Source: Neofamilia massiliensis
GTDB lineage: Bacteria; Bacillota; Clostridia; Tissierellales; Peptoniphilaceae
Direction: 5' to 3'
Length of the DNA: 64,000 nucleotides
Assembly: GCF_001299475.1 (NCBI RefSeq)
Contig: NZ_CYUJ01000002.1
Coordinates: forward strand, 186,001-250,000
The position numbers were made by a program, and so were the translations under genes. The notes under the pieces were generated by a model, which saw nothing but the letters and a program-made list of their open reading frames with translations, was not told where the DNA came from and did not search any database. Every line of letters begins with the position of its first letter. The first letter of the stretch is position 1. Positions 57,793-64,000 of the stretch are shown piece after piece.

Positions 57793-57873
57793 AAAAATAA
57801 GACGTCGCGATGGCGTCTTTTTTTAGTTTTGGGATATTGTAAGTGGGCCTTATATAAGGTAAGATAAAGTTAA
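57722..57873 (+). repeat. Direct repeat, copy A: ppaC 3' end plus terminator
   Basis: This stretch covers the last about 23 codons of ppaC, its stop, the terminator and about 50 bases beyond. It matches 59403-59560 at roughly 90 percent by eye. The copies flank a segment of about 1.5 kb with two genes. Confidence 0.88.
57799..57824 (+). terminator. Terminator of ppaC
   Basis: AAGACG (57799-57804) pairs with CGTCTT (57814-57819), then seven T residues. The same hairpin recurs about 1.7 kb downstream. Confidence 0.88.
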
Positions 57874-57941
57874 ATCTTTATTAGAAAAACAGAATTTAAA
57901 TAATTAGTGCAAGTAAGAAAAAATATTTTCAGGAGATTTAA

Positions 57942-58784
57942 ATGAGTAAATGGAAAGAAACTTCAAAGATTGATGCCCATATCCATCTGACACCAGATGA
58001 TGTTATAGAAGCAAATAGTGATTTTGATGGAAAGTTTATTGTAAATGGATCCGCTAAAGACTATTTAAATCTTATGGAGAAATATAAAATTGAAAAAGCC
58101 TTCATTATGCCATTTAATGATCCATATATGCTTTCAATGGAATTTACAATTGAAGCAGTTCATAACAACTTGCTAAAAATAGCCAAGGAATATGAAGGAA
58201 AATTCCTATGCTTTGCTGATATAGACATTAGAAGAGATATTTTTGAAACGTTAAATGAATTTGACCGTGTTTTTAAAAATGAAAACTTTATTGGCATTAA
58301 AATTCACCCAACAAATACAGGCTATCCAATAGATGGACTTTATTATGATAAGATTTTCGAATATGCAGAAAAGAATAATCTTCTTTTAGAAATTCATTCA
58401 TACCCAAGAGAATCCCTATTAGATGATGTATGTTCGCCACTAAGAATAAAAAAGATGTTAAGGAAATATCCAAATGCAAGAGTTTCAATAGCCCATCTAG
58501 GAGGATTTCAGTTTAATGAATTGATTGGCAGCGATATTTATGCAAATATTTCTGCAGTACTTCCAGATTTAGTTAAGCGACTTGGTTTAAAACAAACAAA
58601 CAATATTCTACGATCATTTGGAGTCGAAAGACTGATTTTTGCAACTGATTATCCAGATAATAGGATATTAAAAGCAGAAGAAATATATGATAGCTATTTT
58701 GAGATTCTAGATAGTATGGATTTTAGTCAGGAAGAAATCATGAAAATCTGTAAGACAAATGCATTAAAGATGATAGGGAAATGA
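57942..58784 (+). CDS. Amidohydrolase family 2 (metal-dependent hydrolase)
   Basis: 280 residues with a TIM-barrel. KIDAHIHLTPDD gives the H-x-H metal pair, IGIKIHPTNTG and LEIHSYPR the next strands, VSIAHLGG the later His, and FATDYPDNR the final Asp. Members hydrolyse or decarboxylate small ring or carboxyl compounds. Binding site caggaga. The gene lies inside the islet framed by the ppaC-tail repeats, and its codon choice (more AAT, ATA, GAT) looks different from the flanks. Substrate unknown. Confidence 0.85.
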   Translation: MSKWKETSKIDAHIHLTPDDVIEANSDFDGKFIVNGSAKDYLNLMEKYKIEKAFIMPFNDPYMLSMEFTIEAVHNNLLKIAKEYEGKFLCFADIDIRRDIFETLNEFDRVFKNENFIGIKIHPTNTGYPIDGLYYDKIFEYAEKNNLLLEIHSYPRESLLDDVCSPLRIKKMLRKYPNARVSIAHLGGFQFNELIGSDIYANISAVLPDLVKRLGLKQTNNILRSFGVERLIFATDYPDNRILKAEEIYDSYFEILDSMDFSQEEIMKICKTNALKMIGK

Positions 58785-58892
58785 TTAAAATTTAATGTTT
58801 GCTGATTATATTGGCAGAACATCTATAGAGCGTGAAACTGGATATACAATAAAAGTTACAAAAAGATAAAAGAATAAATGAGGTGTTTGAAT

Positions 58893-59372
58893 ATGGCGAA
58901 AATAAAAAATATCGCAACTATTATAATTATAATGTTGATGTTGGTAGGATGTAATGCAACTGAGAAAGATCAATTGAGAGTATATTCATTTGAAGGGGAA
59001 AATGAAAACTTTACAGTCTCTAATGGTATTATTATTTTGCATGATTCAGAAGAAATCTTTGATGGGGGCAAACTAAATACAACAGATAATTTTTTCAAAA
59101 ATATAATATCATATACAACGACATTTTATACTGCTTCTGATAAAGGCAAGGAAGTTATTATGAAAAATAGTGTAGAAGATATGACTGGAGAAGCACTTAA
59201 TGCTCCAAATGCTTTAGGTGGAATATCAGGAAATAGCATAATAAATTCAAAAGATGATTTAAACAATAATCTGTATTTTGAACTTGTTACAAAAGACAAA
59301 GATAACAATGAAAAAAGTTATCAAATACAATTGATTTTATCGGAAATAACAAAAAATGATAGCATTGAGTAA
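58893..59372 (+). CDS. Putative lipoprotein
   Basis: 159 residues from ATG 58893, which has gaggtg seven bases upstream. The signal peptide has the lipobox LMLVGC/N, so the product should be lipid-anchored outside the membrane. The rest is polar and beta-rich, with no family I recognise. It is the second gene of the islet. A 24-codon frame just before it (58795-58869) is probably not a gene. Confidence 0.75.
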   Translation: MAKIKNIATIIIIMLMLVGCNATEKDQLRVYSFEGENENFTVSNGIIILHDSEEIFDGGKLNTTDNFFKNIISYTTTFYTASDKGKEVIMKNSVEDMTGEALNAPNALGGISGNSIINSKDDLNNNLYFELVTKDKDNNEKSYQIQLILSEITKNDSIE

Positions 59373-59402
59373 AGGACAAATACTTATTAAAGCATAAATA
59401 AT

Positions 59403-59560
59403 TTTTATAGAAAAAAACAAGTAATCCCAACCTTGACCAAAGCTTTAGCAGCAAAGAGCCAAGGAGCATAGAAAAAATAAGACGTCGTGATGGCGTCTTT
59501 TTTTAATTTTGGGATATTGTAAATGGATGTTTTATAAGGTAAGATAAAAATAAGTTAAAT
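59403..59560 (+). repeat. Direct repeat, copy B: ppaC 3' end plus terminator
   Basis: It matches 57722-57873, including the terminator (AAGACG/CGTCTT) and ttttgggatattgtaa, with scattered substitutions and small indels. The left border of the match is abrupt at about 59403, just after the lipoprotein gene. Confidence 0.88.
59409..59471 (+). pseudogene. Duplicated C-terminal fragment of ppaC
   Basis: Twenty codons plus TAG encode RKKQVIPTLTKALAA, then KSQGA, which is the pyrophosphatase C-terminus with NG changed to KS. There is no start codon or upstream part, so it is a remnant. The frame is kept and most changes look silent, which suggests the copy came from a related strain or is not very old. 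Confidence 0.85.
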
Positions 59561-59601
59561 AGAAAATTGAAGCAGAGATTAGAAATTATGTGAGGAATAA
59601 A

Positions 59602-60147
59602 ATGAAATTTACAGCAGAAAATTTCGAACTAAAAGATGGAAGAGTTTGCATAGTTCGAGAGATTGAAGTTAAGGACGCTGCAGAAACAGTTGAATATTTA
59701 AAAACCATTATGGGAGAATCTGATTTTTTAAATTCTTATCCAGAAGAAATAACTATGTCTGCTGAAGACGAAGCAAAAATGATAAAGGCTTTTAATGATT
59801 CAGATGATATCCTTATGCTTGTTGTTGAAATGGACGGAAGACTTATAGCAAATGGAACTCTTGAAAGACTAAGAAAAAAGAAGATGCGCCATAGAGGTAA
59901 TATTGCTGTCGCTGTCTTGAAAGAATTTTGGAATTTGGGAATAGGAAAAAAGATACTTCTTTGTCTAGAAGCATATGCAAAGGAATTGGGAGTCTCTCAG
60001 CTTGAGCTAGATTATTACTCAGGCAATGAAAGAGGCAGGGCTCTCTATGATAAAATGGGTTATATTCAAGTAGGCCAAAGTCCTAATGCCATAATTTTAA
60101 AAGACGGAAGATCATATAGCGATATAACAATGGTGAAGAGTATTTAA
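59602..60147 (+). CDS. GNAT-family N-acetyltransferase
   Basis: 181 residues from ATG 59602 (tgaggaa upstream). The acetyl-CoA loop is [11 protein letters not shown] near 122, with HRGNIAVAV before it and [20 protein letters not shown] after, the usual GNAT motif B. The start [20 protein letters not shown] is like members acting on protein N-termini or small amines. The gene follows copy B of the ppaC-tail repeat and may once have been next to ppaC. Substrate unknown. Confidence 0.88.
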   Translation: MKFTAENFELKDGRVCIVREIEVKDAAETVEYLKTIMGESDFLNSYPEEITMSAEDEAKMIKAFNDSDDILMLVVEMDGRLIANGTLERLRKKKMRHRGNIAVAVLKEFWNLGIGKKILLCLEAYAKELGVSQLELDYYSGNERGRALYDKMGYIQVGQSPNAIILKDGRSYSDITMVKSI

Positions 60148-60179
60148 AAAACTAATTGAAAAAATTCAATATCACATTA

Positions 60180-60212
60180 AAGACTAGGATCAAAACCCTC
60201 CTAGTCTTTTTC
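60180..60212 (+). terminator. Terminator after the GNAT gene
   Basis: AAGACTAGG (60180-60188) pairs with CCTAGTCTT (60200-60208), followed by T residues. Confidence 0.88.
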
Positions 60213-60284
60213 ATTTGCTCTTTCCTCTTATAATTTAATAAAACTATTTAATATGGGTATAAATAAAAGTATGAGAGGTGTCTT

Positions 60285-61565
60285 ATGGAAAAAGGAAAAA
60301 ATTTATTTGTAAACTATTTTAAAAGTAAAGAGAAAACTAAGGATGACCTGATGTTAGGTCCGGAGTTTGAACATATTATTGTTGACAGAAAGACTTATAA
60401 GTCTGTTTCTTATTATGGGGACAGAGGAGTTGAGTACATTTTTAAGCGTCTTGTGGATGCTGGTTTTGTTCCTGAGTATGAGGGAGACCATATTTTAGGT
60501 CTGGACCTTGATGATTTAAATATTGCAACTGAACCTGGTGGCCAAGTTGAACTTTCTATTGACAAAAAAGCCACTGTTATGGATATTGAAAAGTCTTATA
60601 AGAGATTTTTCTCCATTCTTCTTCCGATTTTAGATGAGGAAGATTATGACATTTTAGCAATTGCCTACCACCCTGTTACAAAAATTGACGAGATTAAACT
60701 TTTGCCTAAGAGCAGGTACGATTCTATGTTTGAATATTTTAAAAACCATGGAACAATGTCTCACAATATGATGAAGGGAACTGCTGGCTTACAACTTTCT
60801 ATTGACTATGTTTCTGAAGATGATTTTAAGAAGAAGTTTTTCTTAGCCAATGTCCTTACAAATATTTTGTATTCAATTTTTGACAATGGCTATTTCTTTG
60901 AAGGGAAGCCAACCCACCACAACATCAGGGCTTTGATTTGGGAAAATACAGATCCAGCAAGGTCAGGGATTGCAAAAAATGTCTTTGAAAATAATTCTTA
61001 TGAAGGCTATGCTGAGTATTTACTAAAGACTCCAGCAATTTTTGCCTACGTTGATGGAAAACTTCAAGCTGTTGGCGATAGACTTATTGGAGAATTTTTA
61101 GATGACAAGTCAACTAAAGAAGAAATTGAACATCTAATGACCATGGTCTTTCCAGATGTTAGACAAAAGGGCTATATTGAAATTAGAATTATGGACGCTG
61201 TTCCTTATCCTTATAATATGGCAGTCTTTGCCTTGATCAAGGGAATTTTTTATAATCAAATGAACTTAGATGCTCTGTACCAGCTTTTTGCCGATGTCAA
61301 CTATGAAGATATGGAAAGAGTTAGGAAGGACATGTACACCCACGGCAACGAAACTATTTTTATGGAAAGGTCATTAAAGGCCTGGTCTTTAGCCTTAATT
61401 GATATGGCAAAAGACGGCTTGAGTGACGAAGAGGGAAAATATTTAGATCCTCTTAAGGACTTTATTATGACTGAGTCTAGTTTCTATGACAAGACTGAAA
61501 AACTTTATAAGGAAACAGGAGATGTAAAAAAAGCTGTGTCCTTTAATAAAATATCAATTGACTAA
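60285..61565 (+). CDS. gshA: Glutamate-cysteine ligase, GCS2 type
   Basis: 426 residues. LGPEFEHIIVD at the start and ATEPGGQVELSI near 87 are the ATP, metal and glutamate-binding blocks of the plant/alphaproteobacterial GCS2 family, followed by GTAGLQLSIDY and NIRALIWENTDPARSG. It joins Glu and Cys to gamma-glutamylcysteine, the first step of glutathione synthesis. It sits 14 bases before an ATP-grasp ligase gene, a natural second step. Binding site agaggtg. Confidence 0.9.
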   Translation: MEKGKNLFVNYFKSKEKTKDDLMLGPEFEHIIVDRKTYKSVSYYGDRGVEYIFKRLVDAGFVPEYEGDHILGLDLDDLNIATEPGGQVELSIDKKATVMDIEKSYKRFFSILLPILDEEDYDILAIAYHPVTKIDEIKLLPKSRYDSMFEYFKNHGTMSHNMMKGTAGLQLSIDYVSEDDFKKKFFLANVLTNILYSIFDNGYFFEGKPTHHNIRALIWENTDPARSGIAKNVFENNSYEGYAEYLLKTPAIFAYVDGKLQAVGDRLIGEFLDDKSTKEEIEHLMTMVFPDVRQKGYIEIRIMDAVPYPYNMAVFALIKGIFYNQMNLDALYQLFADVNYEDMERVRKDMYTHGNETIFMERSLKAWSLALIDMAKDGLSDEEGKYLDPLKDFIMTESSFYDKTEKLYKETGDVKKAVSFNKISID

Positions 61566-61579
61566 GAGATGGAGGAAAA

Positions 61580-63124
61580 ATGCACGCAAGTAAAATAATT
61601 AATGAATACATTGACCTAATTAAGTCAGACCCAGAAAAATACTACAAGGACTTTTTAGTGACCAAGGAAATGGTAAAGAACTCTACAGCCTATTACAAGG
61701 GCCTGCCAGTTCCCTTTACCTACCAACCATTTTTTATAGATTCTCATGACGAGGAAAATTTTCAATATATTTTAGACATGATTCTTGGAATTTCAAAAAA
61801 GGTGACCAAGGAATATATTGCAAATCCAGAATACAGAAAGCTCTTTGGCTTTCCAAAGTTTATTGAAGACATGATCTTAGTTGACAATGGCTATGGAGTT
61901 GAAATTCCCATGGGCAGGTTTGATATTTTCTACGACAGCAGGGACAACTTTAAGTTTTGTGAAATAAATACTGACGGCTCTTCTGCCATGAACGAAGACA
62001 TGGTTATAGGAAAAATTTTAAGCCAGTCTAAGGGGCTAAAGGATTTCTCAAAGACTTATAATCTTTCAACCTATGAACTTTTTGATTCTTGGGTTGCTGA
62101 ATGTCTAGAACTTTATTCTAAATACGATCCTGATAACAAAAATCCAAATGTTGCCATTATGGACGTTATGGAGTCAGCTTCATCAAATGAGTTTAAAGAA
62201 TTTAAAAGGGCCTTTGAAAGGGCTGGTTTAAACTGCGAAATTGTCGATGTTAGAAATTTAGAATACAGAGATGGCGCCCTTTACCATGAAGACTATAAAA
62301 TCGACTTGATCTACAGAAGGCTGGTAACCTTTGAACTTATTAATTACAAGGATGAGTGCCAGGCCTTTATTGACGCCTACATGGACCAAAAGGTTTGTAC
62401 CATTGGCTCAATTCAGTCTCAAGTTGTTCACAACAAGATCTTCTTTAAGATTTTATTTGACGAAGAGACCAAGGCTTTGTTAACTGACGAAGAAAATGAT
62501 TTTGTCAAAAACCACATTCCTTATACGGGAATTTTAGGCGGTGATCGTAATGTTTTAGAAAAACTTAAAAAAGATAAGGATGCCTATATTATTAAGCCAA
62601 TGGATAGAAATGCCTCAACTGGTGTCTATGTTGGCCTAGACCTTAGCCAGGAAGAATGGGAAAAAAATATTGAAAGAGACTTTGATCAGGACTTTATCTA
62701 CCAAGACTTTGTAGACGATATGGACATTCCATTTATATTTTTTGACGAAGACGGAAAGCCTTATGTAAAAGAACTAATGAACACAACTGGAATTTTTGCT
62801 TATAACGAAAAGTTTGCTGGCCTTTATACTAGACTTGGTGACGAAAATATTATCTCTGGCCTAACTGACTACATTACTGGGCCAACAGTTTTAGCAGTTA
62901 AAAGGGACATGGACGACATCCTTCCAAGGATTAACGAACTAGCTAAAATCGCTAAGGAAAGACAGCTTACTGCTGAAGAAACCTTAGAGAGAGAAGACCT
63001 TAGAAAAGAATATATTTTTAGATTTAGGTCAGGTTTTAAATCTTCAATGAAAAACGTAAAAGTTGTGGACGAGGAAGGCACAGATGTGACCCCACAAAAA
63101 CTAAAGGACTTAAAAGATAAATGA
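61580..63124 (+). CDS. ATP-grasp ligase fused to a C-terminal DUF896 domain
   Basis: 514 residues. Residues about 1-440 form an ATP-grasp enzyme: FKFCEINTDGSSAMNED, IDLIYRRLVTFELI, VVHNKIFFKIL and YIIKPMDRNASTGVYVGLD are blocks like those in glutathionylspermidine-synthase and permuted ATP-grasp ligases. Residues about 446-512 read PRINELAKIAKERQLTAEE to DEEGTDVTPQKL, which is a whole DUF896 (YnzC-type) domain, normally a separate 60-80 residue protein. The pairing with gshA suggests it adds a residue to gamma-glutamylcysteine. The role of the fused domain is unknown. Binding site ggaggaa. Confidence 0.85.
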   Translation: MHASKIINEYIDLIKSDPEKYYKDFLVTKEMVKNSTAYYKGLPVPFTYQPFFIDSHDEENFQYILDMILGISKKVTKEYIANPEYRKLFGFPKFIEDMILVDNGYGVEIPMGRFDIFYDSRDNFKFCEINTDGSSAMNEDMVIGKILSQSKGLKDFSKTYNLSTYELFDSWVAECLELYSKYDPDNKNPNVAIMDVMESASSNEFKEFKRAFERAGLNCEIVDVRNLEYRDGALYHEDYKIDLIYRRLVTFELINYKDECQAFIDAYMDQKVCTIGSIQSQVVHNKIFFKILFDEETKALLTDEENDFVKNHIPYTGILGGDRNVLEKLKKDKDAYIIKPMDRNASTGVYVGLDLSQEEWEKNIERDFDQDFIYQDFVDDMDIPFIFFDEDGKPYVKELMNTTGIFAYNEKFAGLYTRLGDENIISGLTDYITGPTVLAVKRDMDDILPRINELAKIAKERQLTAEETLEREDLRKEYIFRFRSGFKSSMKNVKVVDEEGTDVTPQKLKDLKDK

Positions 63125-64000
63125 TAAGTGATAAAATTTTGGCCCTAGCAGTTGGAAAAAATCCCAACTACAATGACACAATAATTAGAACTAGGCTAGG
63201 GTCTGTTGCTGGCCTTATTGGCATATTTTTAAATTTAGCCTTAACTGCCTTTAAGGCCACAATTGGTTTAGTAACTGGGTCTCTTTCAGTTTTTGCAGAC
63301 GCCATGAACAATCTTACAGACACCCTTTCTTCAATTGTTTCCCTTGTAGGCATAAGAATGTCAGCCAAGGCCAAGGACGAAGACCACCCCTACGGCCACG
63401 GACGTATTGAATATGTGGCGACACTAATAGTTTCTCTTGGCGTTATTTTTGTTGGAGCTAGTTTATTTAAAAGTTCAATTGAGGGAATAATTAATCCCAA
63501 AGCTTTAAAGACAAATTTTATTGGACTTGTAGTTTTAATTCTTTCAATTGCAGTTAAGTATTGGATGTTTATCTTCTACAAAAAAGTTGGCAAGAAAATC
63601 AATTCAACAACCTTTATTGCAACTTCTGTAGATTCTCTAGGAGATGTTTTAGTTACTAGTTTAGTTTTAGTTTCCTACATTTTATCTAAGTTTTTAAGTT
63701 TTCCAATAGATGCAATTGGCGGAGCAGTAGTTTCAGTTTTTATTTTAAAATCTGGCTACGACCTAGTTAAAGATACAATTTCAGACCTAGTTGGCCGTGG
63801 ACCTAATGAAGAATTTATCTCAGCCATTGACGAAATTTTTTCAAATAGAAAGTACATTCAGTCTACCCACGACCTGCAAGTCTATGACTTTGGCCACGGA
63901 AATTCTTTTGCAACAATTGACGTCGTTGTAGACAGGGACTCTGACATTGTCAGCCTCCACAGGATTTTTACAGAAATTGAACACGAGGTCTTAGACCGTT
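63121..64000 (+). CDS. Cation diffusion facilitator transporter (partial at window edge)
   Basis: 293 codons run off the right edge without a stop. SLSVFADAMNNLTDTLSSIV and DDHPYGHGRIEY-like (DEDHPYGHGRIEYVATL) are the CDF signature with the HxxxD metal set, followed by ATSVDSLGDVLVT, the second metal pair. The cytoplasmic domain (STHDLQVYDFGHGNSFATID) begins near 245. It exports Zn2+, Mn2+ or Fe2+. The start overlaps the upstream stop (ATGA), so it is coupled to the thiol ligase operon. Confidence 0.93.
   Translation, partial: MISDKILALAVGKNPNYNDTIIRTRLGSVAGLIGIFLNLALTAFKATIGLVTGSLSVFADAMNNLTDTLSSIVSLVGIRMSAKAKDEDHPYGHGRIEYVATLIVSLGVIFVGASLFKSSIEGIINPKALKTNFIGLVVLILSIAVKYWMFIFYKKVGKKINSTTFIATSVDSLGDVLVTSLVLVSYILSKFLSFPIDAIGGAVVSVFILKSGYDLVKDTISDLVGRGPNEEFISAIDEIFSNRKYIQSTHDLQVYDFGHGNSFATIDVVVDRDSDIVSLHRIFTEIEHEVLDR

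Noticed and set aside
58795-58869. 24-codon frame between the amidohydrolase and lipoprotein genes
   Set aside because: It has no binding site and no recognisable family. It may be a remnant of a lost gene in the islet, but the sequence alone cannot show this.

Overview
The window is AT-rich and reads as the chromosome of an anaerobic low-GC Firmicute. A member of Tissierellia/Peptoniphilaceae (Peptoniphilus, Anaerococcus or Finegoldia type) is my best guess. The signs are strong purine-rich ribosome binding sites with occasional TTG/GTG starts, S-layer-homology surface proteins, a tryptophanase-type lyase beside a sodium-coupled amino-acid transporter, a hydroxylamine reductase (Hcp) regulon, an orphan YedE/TusA-like/DUF3343 sulfur-selenium cluster, and T-box and preQ1 control. 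The genus is an inference; no rRNA gene is present to settle it.

Layout. Positions 1-2990 are an accessory, repeat-rich stretch. It holds the 3' end of an IS200/IS605-type transposase with its right-end hairpin, three copies of a large palindromic repeat, many short cttcgccgt motifs, GGGGAC-type repeats, one small ComK-like gene with a LexA-type box in its promoter, and an unassigned small RNA candidate. From 2994 to about 15.6 kb come a 1237-residue SLH protein, an AAC(6')-like acetyltransferase, a TetR/EamA pair, a NuoE-like ferredoxin, two oxidoreductases, a CYTH fusion protein and a T-box-controlled BrnQ transporter. From 15.7 to 24.1 kb are an amino-acid transporter, a tryptophanase-like gene with a long structured leader, and an iron-type ABC transporter whose last gene overlaps a glycosyltransferase. 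From 24.4 to 28 kb are the sulfur/selenium cluster, three tiny genes and tRNA-Arg(CCT).

The stretch from 28 to 39 kb carries DUF2207/LemA, a copper-amine-oxidase-N protein, a second SLH protein, ecfA1-ecfA2-ecfT-truA, a GDT1-like transporter, a frameshifted HAD phosphatase and a thioesterase. From 39 to 47 kb are a BlaI/BlaR1-like pair with a non-beta-lactam sensor and a nitrosative-stress regulon (hcp, a Crp/Fnr regulator, DUF438) joined by two matching palindromes. From 47 to 57.8 kb are core genes: tsaC, rpiB, upp, tagO/wecA, wecB, an ABC-F protein, queuosine genes under a preQ1 riboswitch, and a CBS-type pyrophosphatase. The tail of the pyrophosphatase gene is duplicated on both sides of a small foreign-looking islet (57.9-59.4 kb). 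The window ends with a glutamate-cysteine ligase, an ATP-grasp ligase fused to a DUF896 domain, and a truncated CDF metal transporter.

How the genes work together. TagO/WecA-like and WecB enzymes could build the ManNAc-containing wall polymer to which SLH proteins bind. Tryptophanase and the NSS transporter form a plausible uptake-and-breakdown pair. Hcp, the regulator and DUF438 form a nitrosative-stress unit. The most unusual finds are the ATP-grasp/DUF896 fusion beside gshA, the BlaR1-like protease with repeated sensor modules, the pyrophosphatase-tail islet, the LexA-boxed ComK-like gene and the palindromic repeat family.
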